The notes under the pieces: generated by a model
What the model was told of the DNA's origin: nothing
The model's database searches: none
The model's input: the letters and a program-made list of their open reading frames with translations, nothing else
In this document: piece after piece, positions 1-11,989 of the stretch
How positions within the stretch are numbered: the stretch's first letter is position 1
Layout: each line of letters begins with the position of its first letter
Program-made: the position numbers and the translations under genes
NCBI GenBank assembly: GCA_027924585.1
Contig: BSBM01000372.1
Location: 7,919,001-7,983,000 of the forward strand
Direction: 5' to 3'
DNA length: 64,000 nt
Source: Larix kaempferi
Lineage: Eukaryota; Streptophyta; Pinopsida; Pinales; Pinaceae

Positions 1-1914
1 AAGGTAAGGATAGTGGAGTATTACAGCACAAAGTGTGGAAGCTTGGAAGATTGTAGCTGGAGGAAAGATGAAGAATGAAGGCTCATGATCAGGAGATCAT
101 GTTCTTCTTTCGACTTTGGGAGTCTGATGCAGGAGCATTCACTCTCCAGTTCAAACACTAGATGAGTGGTCAGACCTAAAGGTCTAGGCACTAGCTAAGG
201 AAGGGCCAATTGTAAAACTCTTGTAAACATCTATTGTAAAAGGTTTATTTTCCTAGCAGGCATAAACATAATAAATGCTTAGGTTGATAGGTGTCAAGGT
301 AGGGTGAGTTATGTAGCCGATCCCTAAAAGGGAGGGATGACTCAAGTAGGGCAGTAGCTTGTTTTTAGCTAGCAGTCGAATGGGTCATAGAGGAGTAATT
401 ATTGGTTTTCTAAAAATAGAGTTAGTTGTTGAATTTTAGGGGTTAGTCGAAGAGCTGGAAAATTCTCCCTTGCCATAGAAGATTGTAACTCTCGAGAGAG
501 AGGGGAGTAGATTGGGGTTTGAGAAGATATGTACAGTCTTATGATGTTAATGAAAGGAGGTTTTTTACGATACTATGGGTGGTTGTTTTCCTATACACTC
601 TACAAAATATGTTTTGGGAAACGGAAGAAAACAATGGTAGCTCTGTATGCAGCTACAGAGTGCATGTGAACCCTGCAGGAGCCATTTCAGGTTTAAGAAG
701 ACCCTGATTAAGCTAGAGTGATGATGCATAATGCGATGCATGGAATATTGTAAGTATTCATAAGTTGTTGTCGAGTAATGATAAGCTTGAGTATTTTAAT
801 ATGGGAAATTCAATTGGATTTTCGCTCTGTAGCCAGAGTTGTGCTTTGTAAAGGATGAGGTGAAGTTTGTGAATGAGGAGAATGAATTAGAGCCCTATGT
901 TGAGTAATGATGAATGAGCTGGTGTGATATCGACTGTTTTGGTGTCGAACTAACCCGAGGTCGAATGGTGAATGTGTACACTGCGCAGAGGAGGCATACC
1001 TCGTGTATCAATGATATTATTACATAAATGAGCATGAAGGAGTTGCGTTTGTGTGACTGTGGTAAGTTCGAGTATGATTGTCTTAAACAAGTCGCTTGAG
1101 TATATTTATTGACTTACATCAATGCTCAGAGCATCGCAATGAATTGTTGAAGTGGAAGAAACTGATTTGCAGGCAGATTCCTTGTAGAATTGCATATGGG
1201 GTTGATAGACGATGGCTGTGCGTTGCATTATCCATCTAACGGTGAAGGAATCGGTCAAAGGATGATGTGAAAGGGCTATTGGGTTGGATTCTGTATGGTA
1301 TTGCGATGGCCTTAGGTCATAAAGCATGATTATGTGTTATATGAGAAGGAGCGAGAGGTTTTGGGCCTCTGCGTTAAGGCCAAAGTTAGTAGCCTGTTTA
1401 TGTGATTTGAGGCAGGGGTTTGCGTTAGAGGCCTGATGTTATTATGATTGCATTTGTCCATAGAGTATAGTTCTAAGTGTTGAGAGAAATAGTGCATTGA
1501 GCTTGGTGAAAGACGTTCTTGATCTCAATGCAGGGGTCATATGAAGGAACGAAAGACAGAAGGAGTAGAGCTATAAAGTTCCTATGTGATATACTTGATA
1601 GGATTTCAAGTCTAGGAAAGAGAGAGAGTAAATAGGAAATGTCCATGTGATGAAAAGTGTTGAGGGAGTACTAGTGCTAAGGCACATACTTATGTAGGAC
1701 AAATATACTTAGGTTGTGTGAAGAGGAGACTTGAATGTTGAAGTAATGTATGCTAAGAGGCATTGGAGTGAAGAGCACATAGGAAAGCTAAGTTAATGGA
1801 GAATGAACCTATAATAGTTGAAGAGGCCTTAGTTTAGGCTTGAAGAGTGTGTAGGTAGCTAGGCACACTTAGAGTATCCTCGGGAAGACAGGCCTTGGCG
1901 AGAAGGCACGCATC
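1..1914. other. No recognisable gene; probably decayed retroelement sequence
   Basis: No frame on either strand reads beyond about 75 codons, and I recognise no conserved protein motif. The sequence is G-rich on the plus strand with many short A/G runs, as in LTR or leader DNA of old retroelements. I found no LTR boundary, PBS or target duplication, so the assignment is only a guess. Confidence 0.3.
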
Positions 1915-2045
1915 ACCATAAGTCAACTATTAATATTTTATAAGCATATGACTATAAAAACATAAAATATCCTTTAAAGAGTCATAATTATTGAATGAGA
2001 AAATTCGAACTCCATAATACTAGGTGACCTCCTTTAAACATGACT
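1915..2045. repeat. Dispersed repeat R1, copy 1
   Basis: This block shares an ordered set of short matches with 6,625-6,720 and 7,545-7,680: 'gtcaac', 'ttttataagcat', 'taaagagtcat'/'taaagggttat' and 'acctcctttaaac'. The three copies are diverged but collinear. The family is not recognised; it may be the edge of an old LTR. Confidence 0.5.
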
Positions 2046-2095
2046 TGATTATAGGAATGAAATAAAAATAGTGCAAATTCAAATGCATGAGAATA

Positions 2096-3313
2096 CTTAT
2101 CTTTATCCAATGCAGATCCAAGCAACTTCCTATGTAAGAGCGATTTTCGACGCAACCATAGGAACTCTATCGATCATATACTCTTTCTACTGAGAGGCCA
2201 CCCCCAAGATGGGTTATAAGACCACCAGGGTGAAGGAAACACCTATAGGATTATCTCTCTCATCCCACAACCCATTATGTTCTCTATGCTTAGCCAAATT
2301 CTCATACATAGCTCTACAGGGGTCTCACCCAACCCTCACAGCATTGGATTCCATAATACCTACCCCACACAACACCCTACTTGGCTCAGGCATTCCCTTC
2401 ATCAATCCTCAGTTCTCTTGGGTGATCCATCTTGCCTAGTACTTCTAGTGTGTGTATAGAAGAAGTCCAATATGATATTGGCTGCTATAAAACCACCTAT
2501 AGCTTCAATTGTTGGCTTCTTAAGCACCTATGAGAAGCATAACTCAATGGGTAAGGGTTCCTATCTTTCCCAACCTCTATGCTCACCTACAACCATCAAT
2601 TGTCACTTCCAAATCTATAGCATTAACTCCAAATTCAAATTTCTGGGTTAGGGACAGTTTGGTATGCTCATGGACAACAATGGAGAATTCTGCCTAGTGT
2701 AGATCGACATGCAAGAATGAGAGAATGAGGGTTGACCGCAAGGGATATGGGAAAATGGTGAAAATACAACTAAAATAACTTCTAATAGTAGAAGAAAGGA
2801 CTCTTGGAAGCTGCAGACTGACTTCTGTTATGACAGAACTGTCACAAAAGCACATTCAGTCCGATGCTTCAATAACTACATGAGGTGACCTTTCCCACCA
2901 ACATCACACATGTATTAATGATCGAAAAATAGTCAAAAAAGTACATAATTGGCTTATTCTCATCACATGACATAATTTTGGGTGAGTTCTAAGGTTGAAA
3001 ATTGGAAGAGAGGATTTAGTCACCCATGAACCCCTTTCCTTTTCCCCTCTGGTGGAAATATAGCCCCTTTGGTGCTCTTTACATAGCCATTGTTGGACCA
3101 TTTTATTATTTATGGACATAACATTTACATATATACTAAATCAGCATAAAATCCAACCAAACAGTCCAAATAAAATATAAACATGATACATGCCTAGCCA
3201 TTCACTAGTCAGGCCTTTGCCTTGAGCTCCGCACTAGGAATTCACACTAGCATATTTACATCATTTACATAATTTTGGATAAATACATTCCAAGTCAAAC
3301 TAGGGGTATTACA
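2096..3313 (+). repeat. Diverged LTR remnant related to the 1.46-kb LTRs at 35.7 and 44.3 kb
   Basis: Several stretches are collinear with the LTR at 35,702-37,157. A block near 2,195 ('cacccccaagatgggtt') matches its 'cagccccgagctgggct' region. A pyrimidine-rich block near 3,030 ('cctctggtgg') matches its 'ccctagtgg' region. The terminal 120 bp, with 'ccttgagctcc' and a 'ggggtattaca' end at 3,313, match its end. The left boundary is not clear. Only one LTR is visible, and I found no PBS, PPT or TSD, so it is a solo or truncated LTR of an older subfamily. Confidence 0.55.
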
Positions 3314-4929
3314 GCTCTTATATCAAATTTTTTTGGTAAGTCCAAAATCACATCGTCAATCTAAGGACCAACTTTTCAACTAAATATCCTCACGGCCACT
3401 TCAATAATGTGCAACCTTCCTTATCAAATATACAAGCAAATTAAGACCTTTCTTTTTTATTCTCCCACTCCATACACTAAATTTTTTTAAACTTATTTTC
3501 ATCAAAATCAACTAATTAATTTCCACTTTTTTTTCTTATTCTCAATATCATCTCACGCTCTTCATACCTACTGTCATCATCAATTGTAAATTTATTCTTC
3601 ATCAACTTGCCATTATTCAAATGCACAATTCCCTTCATGATGTGGGTTTCTATTGTAATGTGGACATATCAAGGTCCCACCTGCTACATTCATCATCCTC
3701 TACACTCACACAAAGATTAAATATAATTATCTCCTTCCATATCTATCTCTAATAACAATAGCTAAGCTCCGCAAGCCTCCATATCATGAGAATTTTTTCA
3801 ACTCATTTTTCTTCCGAGTCTTTATGTTCAAATTAAGGAACAAAATCTCCATGAAACTTGTCTTCCTCATTGTCCTCACGTTCAACACATGAATCATACT
3901 AATCCACACACTCAAAAACATTCTTATTCCATTAGTAAATTCTTCTTTGAAATAACTTTTTTTTCTACTTCTACATTTTTTAAAATTTGTTTACCTTTAA
4001 CAGTACTATTCATAGATATTGAACCTGTTGCTGAAAGTTTTGTCATGAATTTCAGCGGATAGGGCTGTATCTAATTGAGTTGAAGAGGCTTATTTTACAG
4101 TTAAGTAGGGGATGTCTAATTCTTTTAGTGCTCATAACTAGTGGACACTTGTACTTTATAAAAAATAATAAAATATTATAAAAAATGACATTTTTATTCA
4201 AATTGGATTTAAAACATTTTAGAAAATTATATATATATAAATACACAAATTAGATTAATTAAAACCATAAACATTGCATTTTATATTTGAAAAGTGTAAA
4301 TATTGAAAAAAAAATTGCAGCTAAAGAGATTTGATCCCTCTCTAAACTTATAAATCCTTTAAAAATAAATGTATACTGGTTTAATTTGTAATAATTGTAA
4401 CATGGTTAGTAATTGTGAACATCGATCAGAAGCTGCATTAGATGTTCTGCTTGAATTTAGTTTAGAGAAATAAATTTGATTTCAATTTCATATATTTTCA
4501 CTCCTTCCCACGTCAAGGCGGCCAAGGCGACATAATGCTGTAATCATTATTTTAATTCCCAGTGCCAACGTCCGTAATGCTGTAATAGGGTCAAGTTCAA
4601 ATTGTGTATAAATATGTATATTTCTGACTTCTCGTAGGTATATGTTTCTGACATAGCATATATTTCTGACATTTTTCTGAATTGTGCAACCAAGTTTTAT
4701 CGAGCTGAAAGATTGGAAGATACACGATGAACAGCGGGCAGCCCCACAGGTTGATGATAGTTGGGAGGGTACTATTTACAGGTTGGAAAAGTAATTATGA
4801 TTGGCATAAATGGAATATTGAAATATGTTATATGGATTGCCTCAAAACCATAATAATAAACATTTTGTAAAATCCTCTTGAGGATCCTCCATATATGATC
4901 ATATTTCTCCACAAAATTGCGGCATATAC
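3314..4929. other. No gene seen; AT-rich sequence
   Basis: The stretch has pyrimidine-rich tracts around 3,420-4,000 and AT-rich runs after 4,140. ORFs are short (up to 64 codons), of biased AT-rich composition and match nothing I know. No repeat edge is visible. Confidence 0.4.
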
Positions 4930-5345
4930 CTAAAATGGTTTATTCTCGCTCAGAGGTGTCAAGTGATCCCTGGCGAGTGATCCCTTTGCCAATAGAATTT
5001 GCAATTGAATTCTCTAAACCCTAAATTCAGTTGCAAGCATTCTCGACTGCAGAAATCTTGCATTTGCAATTGAATTCTCTAAACCCTAAATTCGGTTGCA
5101 AAAATTCCCGAGTGCAGAAATCTTGCAGTAAAATCCACAAAAGAACATAACCAAATTGCCACCTTATGGTAACAGTCAGGCTGACTTCAAAGTCCAGGGG
5201 AGAGCATTCGACATTTGGTTTTGGATCTAACACAGAATCTTCAACAAACCAATTACAAAAAGAGGAAATTTCGAGCATCCAACCTAATTAGAAATCATTA
5301 GAGTGCAAACCTATTTAGGAAGCCACAGTCCAATTAAGAGATCTG
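4930..5345. repeat. Dispersed repeat R2, copy 1, with an internal 65-bp tandem duplication
   Basis: Within this copy, 5,001-5,065 is repeated at 5,066-5,127. Both units run from 'gcaattgaattctctaaacc' to 'gcagaaatcttgca' with few differences. The whole block is collinear with 9,510-10,290, sharing 'gtgccaagtgatcc'-like, 'cctaaattcagttgcaa' and 'cttgcagtaaaatc' motifs in the same order. An 83-codon minus ORF at 5,027-5,278 lies inside the repeat and looks incidental. Confidence 0.6.
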
Positions 5346-5711
5346 AGCGACGGGTATGGACACAGATTGAAGCTTTGGTTTTGGGTTCGATTGTCCGCTT
5401 TCATTCAGTTTTAGTGTTCAGAATCTCAGATTCTTAAGGGGCGTTATCATTTTTCACAATTTGGTTAATGAATCATTACTTACGAAATTCATCGAAAATA
5501 ATTTAAATAGCATTGGTAAGAGTAATGGCACAAATAGCATTCCAACTTTAGTCGTATATAACTTTAAAAAGCCGAACATGATAAATTGTTAATATTTTTT
5601 ATTTTCTAAATTTAATCAAAGTATTCTTTCATGTTTTGGACTAAGAAATCTCTAATTCTAAATACCTTTAAAAAAATTTAAGTTAGATTAAAATGCACTT
5701 ATATTTTATCT

Positions 5712-6028
5712 TTTAAATTTGGATTAAGTGTTTACATGAAATAGTACGTTGGGATGCCTTCATAAAGTAACAGTCATTCTCGTATATATGAATTAGGTTT
5801 AAAAAATTAACTAAAACCGAGTAAATTGAGTATATAGTTTGATATTCACATTTAACAAAGTTTATTTTAAATTTGGATTAAGTGTTTACATGAAATAGTA
5901 CGTTGGGGTGTTTTATAAAGTAACAGTCATTCTTATATATATGAATTAGGTTTAAAGTTTTTACTAAAACATATATAATGCAGTAAATTGAATATATATT
6001 TTGATATTCAAATTTAACCATGTTTATT
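5712..6028. repeat. Tandem duplication, about 155-bp unit
   Basis: The unit 'taaatttggattaagtgttt ... gatattcacatttaac' at 5,712-5,864 recurs directly at 5,867-6,028 with a few substitutions and small insertions. It is very AT-rich and contains no coding signal. Confidence 0.75.
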
Positions 6029-6624
6029 TTAATTAATTAGTAAGAAAATTGAGTTACAGTTTAGTTTATATTTTAAAGAATGAAAAAAATAATATGTTTA
6101 ATAAATTAGATATAATAAATTATTAAAATTAAGGAATATAATTTTAGTTTATATTTTTAATAATTAAAAAAAATATGATAATAAATTGAACATAATAAAT
6201 ATTCAAATCAATGAAAAAATTCATAGAAATTGCACCAAAACCTAAAGGTTCATTACGTGAAAAAGTTCCCACACAAAAGTTTAGATAACAAAACACCACT
6301 AATATAACTTGGCTATAGTATTTGATTGATATGTCCACTTTAGGTGATTCAAATGCTATTCGGAACCAAAAATATAGTTAAAATTATACCATCAATATTA
6401 TAATAAAATAAAATTAGATAATATATAAGTTTATAAAATCAAAGAACGCGAAGATATGTATGTATGGAGACCTTATTTCTAAATTGCTCTATAATGCATG
6501 ACTCTTACATTGATTAATATGATTTAATATATTGATTACAATCAAGGTTGTGGCATATATTATTAGGTATCTAGGTAGCTTAGGCATATCCCCTTGTCTT
6601 AGATAAGGATGATAATCCATGTGA
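6029..6624. other. No gene seen; very AT-rich
   Basis: Long A/T runs dominate. The only ORF (6,144-6,338, minus, 64 codons) is phenylalanine/isoleucine-rich, as expected from AT-rich noncoding DNA. Confidence 0.4.
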
Positions 6625-6720
6625 GCTTAGGTTGACTATTTAGATTTTATATGCATAAGACAAGTCGACAAAGGGACATCACTTAAAGAGTCACAAGTGA
6701 GAACCATTCAAGACAACAAA
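6625..6720. repeat. Dispersed repeat R1, copy 2
   Basis: Collinear with 1,915-2,045: 'ggttgacta', 'ttttatatgcataagac' and 'acttaaagagtcacaagt' occur in the same order and spacing. More diverged than copy 3. Confidence 0.45.
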
Positions 6721-7544
6721 TTTTACAAGTTAGTACAATTTATTATTTTGCAATGTTTTGTTTCGAATCATTACTAGCTCCATAAATGAAATGAAATAAG
6801 ATAAGAAAATAATACACCATCCACAATGAACACAAGATGTACCTTCAGAAAACTCAATACGAGACTAGAAGGTTAGTCCCATGCCTTGATCCTTTCTTCT
6901 CAATTATAAAATGAAAATGCAAAGAAATGTACACTCATTATGAAGTTTCCATGGCCATTATAACTAGTATGACTACTAAAATATCTTCTTCTTCTTTTGT
7001 TGTAGTTAAATAATCCACTCCCAAATGATGTGCAAAACTTTGGAAAAATAAAAAATAGAATAGAATGGAACCCCTTCATTTCCTAATTAGATAATAGCCA
7101 TCTAGGGTCAAGGTTAGGGAGATTTCATGCCTAAACTCGTCTAGAATCTTTTTGAAAACCCACATACGACTATCTCCACATTTGTAAGTAATGGGCACTC
7201 ATGTGGCATCCACTTAGTACCATGGCAATTAGTAGGATAGGTAAGCTTGCAGGAGCCATAACTTCTGCATACAAACTTTAATTGAGGTAATCTTCATGTT
7301 GTTGGAAAGCTATTGAAACACAACAACTTTTAGATGTTTGGAACTTTGTTTGCAAATTTGCGACCAACAAAATGGTCATTTAAGTCCTTAGACATGCTTT
7401 AAAATTTTATGGACTCCAAATCACCAAAATGAGGCCTACTTTTAAAATTGGCCCTACAAGCAAGTAGTTGCGAACAAGTTTTGCACCCCAAACATACCAA
7501 AAAAGATGAAAAATTATATAATGATCAGATTTGAATCATCATAG
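6721..7544. other. No gene seen between R1 copies
   Basis: Stop-rich in all frames, with no recognised motif. It lies between two R1 copies in the same orientation, so it could be the inside of an old unrecognised element; no boundaries or duplicated flanks were found. Confidence 0.3.
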
Positions 7545-7680
7545 GTCAACCATAAATATTTTATAAGCATAAGACAATGGAACCATAGGATATCCCTTAA
7601 AGGGTTATAAGTTAATGAGACAACTTGAAATCCCATACTTACTAATACCTCCTTTAAACTTGACTTCGGATTAAAAAATG
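7545..7680. repeat. Dispersed repeat R1, copy 3
   Basis: Best match to copy 1: 'ggtcaaccataaatatttta', 'taagcataagac', 'cccttaaagggttataag' and 'acctcctttaaacttgactt' occur in order. Confidence 0.55.
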
Positions 7681-9509
7681 TAAATATAATATGTGAAAGA
7701 TAACCGTTACAATAATATGTCTTTACTAAATATGTCGAAAAGTAATCTCTATACTTTAGATAAATTAAATATTACATTCCAGCATTCCTCCTTAATATGT
7801 TTTTTGAAAAAGATGTCAATAAACTATCAAAAAATAAAAGTTACAATTTAACATTATCCCTTAACATAAATTTTAGTAGGGAATATAATCATCACCAATA
7901 ATGGAAATATCCTAATACTTGGGTAGGGAATGCAGCCATGGCCAAGAAATAAAATAAACTTATCATGAACATTGTTTAAGTAATAGTTAAGCCTTTGATT
8001 TCTTTTTGGAAGGTTAGTTTATGTAATTCAAGAAACCTTGACATGGGCCTCTTTGAAACCAACAAATAAATTAAAGGTTTCCATAAATTCCTTACTAATG
8101 ATTTTCATAGAGGCTTCACCTTGTTTACATATATCTCATCACATCCATTCATCAAGGGGTGTTTTAAATTGTGAAAAATAATGTCAATATATTGTAGGTA
8201 TTGGGGCAAGGGATGTAGGGTACATGGGGGATTTATATGTATTGGGGTGTATAAAAAGGTGTATCTAGTAAGCATAGGATATATTTGGTAAAAATAGGGC
8301 TTTTTAAATTGGAAAAATGTATTGGAGGAATGGCCAACCAAAGGATTTTGGTAGGTATTTATCAATATCTAGTGAAATTAGGTGTATTATTTAATATCCC
8401 ATGATGTACATGCTAGGGATGGATGGTCAACAATGTCAAAGAAAAATATTTGATAAATAACAATATTGAATTCAAGGAAGGAGATGTGGAAGTTAAGTGA
8501 CTCAATAAATATTGTTTTTGGGTAAGAGTTTTGAAGATAAACAAGTCCACTACTAATATAGGATAATCCTCTGGGTAGTGCAATCATCTATCAATCAAGA
8601 ATATTTCATTTCAAATTCACTTTTTTATTTTATGTTTCTTGTCTGTCTTAGGTTGAAGAATTGAGTGTTTTAAGGGAATATGGTTTGGGTATGGTAAAAA
8701 AAGGTAAGGTTCCATCTTGTATGTTGTATGATACGCAATCAATAATTGATCATGACTTTCATGCTTCATCTTAAGAAAACAACAATGGAAGGAAAAAAAA
8801 ATTCAAAGAGCAAGAGAAGGGTGTCTTCTAAAAAATATCCAAATGGTCTTGTCATAAAAGTATTTGGTTGGAGGAATGAGATAAAAAGAAAATGAAAGAA
8901 TCCAAACTAATCTATTGTAAACTCCACATATATTTACAAAATTGAAACCTTACTCTTGTTTTAAAGAATAAAAAACTACCCCTAATTATGAAAGTGAAAT
9001 GCTCCAAGCCAAAATTACTATGCATGATATAATTCCAAATTCTATTAGGATAAGTATCAGTATTAAAGAACATATCATACCCATTGCAGAATCTTAATGA
9101 TATAAACATCAACTAAATTTGGAGAAAGTGATGAGGTAGAACAAAGTATTTTATTCCAAGGGAAAAAGACATTCTTTTACTCAAGAGAAGATTATAAAGT
9201 CAAAACTTATATATGTGGAGAAGTGGCTTTTTAATTCTCTTTAATATTATTTATTTTCTAACAAAATCATCTCTAAATCCTTTTTTTTCGATGGAAAAAA
9301 ATATTCTTCCACTCAAAGGAAGAAAAATACTTAAGAAGGAAAATCACTTACAAATCCACTAGGAAAACCAACAACATCCCAATGCACTCTAAATGGACTC
9401 CCAAACTTTCCTTTATATATTTTTGGAGGCTTATTAGAGTAAGATAAGTGATAGGTGACATTTAGAGTCACTCTCCTTCCTTCACATATATATTTCCAAA
9501 CAATCTTGA
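7681..9509. other. No gene seen; AT-rich, stop-rich
   Basis: ORFs of 60-86 codons at 8,105-8,365, 8,387-8,587 and 8,912-9,112 (all minus) are rich in F, I, Y and N and have no family resemblance I can name. I treat them as chance ORFs in AT-rich DNA. Confidence 0.35.
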
Positions 9510-10290
9510 AGAAGAATGGGAAATTCTCTACCAAAGGTGCCAAGTGATCCTTTTTTCCAATAAAATTTGTATAATTGAATAATACTTGAATTGTATAAGT
9601 ATTGAGCTGCAAAATAAGGCATCAATATATAAAGGTTTCACATATAAATTTGAGAACCCACTATCTAGGAAAAGAGATAGAGTGCACTACATAAATTTAT
9701 TTCTTGACCTTCTTGGAAGGAGGACCTTACTCAAGGAAGTGATGAGAATTTTGTCAAGAATTTTATGTTATCAAATATCAAAAAAAAAATTAAGATGAAC
9801 TATGAAGGATTCAAATAAACCTAAATTCAGTTGCAAAAATTTTTCCATTGCAAAACCTTGTAGTAAAAATTACGATGACAAAACATACACACATTGCATG
9901 CTAAGAGTCGAATCAAATTAAAGGTCATGTATAGACTTGTCAATTTTTTTGTGGGAGGAAAAGACTTTTGAAGTTGTGTTACCTTGCCAAATATCAACAA
10001 CAACATATTAGGTACAAATATGAGGGATTCTCATAACCTTAAATTTAGTTACAAACATTTCCTAGTGCACAAATCTTGTGGTAAAATCAACAATAAGACA
10101 TAAGCAAATTAACTCCATATGCTAACCATCATACTGAATTGAAGGTTGTCCCAAGCGATATCAAATTATGGTTTTGGACTGAGCATATACACTTCAACGA
10201 TATGTTGGCATGAAAAAATTTCCCACTTCAACAATATTGCTTCTTCCTAATGTAAATTCCCAATTAAAATTCACACTATTTAGAAAAGGG
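9510..10290. repeat. Dispersed repeat R2, further diverged copies
   Basis: Three partial copies of the 4.93-5.35 kb block: 9,510-9,600 ('gtgccaagtgatcc'), 9,815-9,950 ('cctaaattcagttgcaaaaa', 'ccttgtagtaaaa') and 10,020-10,290 ('ccttaaatttagtta', 'cttgtggtaaaatc', 'tggttttgga'). They are in the same orientation and fairly evenly spaced, which suggests local duplication followed by decay. Confidence 0.5.
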
Positions 10291-10849
10291 AACCCATCAA
10301 AGTTTTGGTCAAGCAATATGCAATATGATGGTATAGTACATATGCAAGGTAAAACATACTCTACCTATTTGCACTAGGAGTAAGTGATTACCGAGTAAAT
10401 AGAAGATTTCTTATAAAAATATACACATATTTCAAGAAATAAAGATATTAAAGAAAAAAATGAAAAATGTAAATATCTCATGATGAAAACAAAATGGAAT
10501 TAAGAAAAGTCTATGATTTCCTTATTGTTAGTAACCTTGCATTTATGATCTCATAGAAAATGTAAGATAAAAATAAAGTAAGAAAATGCGTTACCACACA
10601 GAATAGTGCTTAATGGAAGTGATATAATGTTATATATATTCTCGAAGAACACACGAAACATAAATAGTTCAATGCTCACAAAACAAAATGCAACTTATCA
10701 TGTTATTTTCACCTGAAATCATTTTCTTCTTAAAATTTCATAAAAGAGTTTACCAAATGTTCAAGGTGTAAAAGCCCCAACTTCGTTCTATTCCTTGATT
10801 TACACTTTGTTTTCATAACTGCGTTAAGTCACATGATATGCCTTCTTAG
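10291..10849. other. No gene seen
   Basis: AT-rich; no ORF of note and no repeat edge identified. Confidence 0.35.
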
Positions 10850-11900
10850 CATTTATAACATTTTCAATTTAACTTCCTTTCTCTTTTCCTAAAAGAGTAT
10901 TCTACATTTATTCTCACTTTGTATCTAATCGACGATGGACCTCGTCATCTACTTAAGATTCATATTCTTCATGTTGAGATGAAATTCTCATGACACGCCT
11001 AAAGATGAGTTGTTCTAAGGTGACCTCATAGTTTGATAATTCCTTTGAGATGGGGGCCATGTATCTTCTTAATCTGTTGAGATAAGAGTTGATCAAATTT
11101 ATGTCTCTACAGGGGGATGGATATATTTCTTTAGAACATCCTTGTCCACCTTTGATGTGATTCTTATTGCAATTCTTTGGCTCCTTATGATTTCTTCAAA
11201 ATATTTCAAAATATCTTAAAAAACGTGTGGGGACTTATTTACCCTATAAGTGGAAGATGGAATCATTTGATAAGATTTTCTACTGATGAGTTTAAGTTCT
11301 TGTAGTTTTTCACCATATTGGTTATATCCCTCTCTAGTGAGTTCCCTACCTTTTGATAGTTATTGAGGGATTCATAAACATAGTGATTTTCTCTGTCACA
11401 AATCCTAGTTAGATCTTTGGGTATTCCTTCTCTTTCTCTTTCCATCATTTTAGGTTACCCATTTTCATTTAGACACCTTTAGAACTATTATTTTAACTTG
11501 GATTTTTTTAATAGATGCCAGTGATTGGGACATATAACTCTAAAGATCCCGGAGGTTGACATCCATCAATCTATCCATGATATGTACTTCATATTTGAGT
11601 TCAAAATAATAAGGTTTGAACTTAGTCATGTTGAAATCTTCTATGAAGTAAGCCACCAATATTTCAAGCATGGTTTTTTTTTTTCTTGTATTCTTCCATC
11701 AACTTCATCATCTTTTGAACATAATGCTAGGTGGATTACATGAAAGAAACCACTATAAGATTGTAGTTGTTGGGTTAGAATCTACATCTATGACAATTGG
11801 TGTCTCATTGGTAATTATAATCTTTGGGACTCCAGAAATATTGAGTTTCTATTATGTCTTCCTTATGACACATCCATTTTTTTATCAAAGACAAAGGCAT
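10850..11900 (-). pseudogene. Decayed minus-strand coding tract of unknown family, charged and coiled-coil-like
   Basis: Reading the minus strand from 11,900 down to 10,850 and switching frame several times gives an almost continuous charged protein of about 350 residues. It has K/E-rich, helix-prone segments such as 'KKMMKLMEEYKKKK', 'EDFNMTKFKPYYFELKYEV', 'SLERDITNMVKNYK' and 'KVDKDVLKKYIHPP'. The longest clean piece is 11,263-11,448 (61 codons). Protein-like composition persisting across frame breaks is unlike the AT-rich noise nearby, so I infer a former gene. No zinc finger, protease, polymerase or transposase motif is visible. It lies antisense to, and just upstream of, the plus-strand Ty3 pol relic at 12-14 kb. 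It could be an antisense accessory ORF of such an element or a host-gene relic. Confidence 0.45.
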
Positions 11901-11989
11901 TTGTGATGCAACAAATTTCTTCTTTTTACGAAGTAAATTTTCCTAATCACATCTCCCAAAGGGGAAAGTGACATCTTATGATAGTTGGA

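Noticed and set aside
3311-3330. PBS-like 'gctcttatatcaa' right after the LTR remnant end
   Set aside because: Resembles the complement of the Met-type PBS, but it lies on the wrong side of the LTR for that orientation and has several mismatches.
5001-5127. Telomere-like 'aaaccctaaa' words
   Set aside because: Only single copies within a dispersed repeat; no (TTTAGGG)n array, so no telomeric relic.
9331-9612. 93-codon minus ORF
   Set aside because: Overlaps the R2 repeat, shows no motif and composition is ordinary for AT-rich noncoding DNA.
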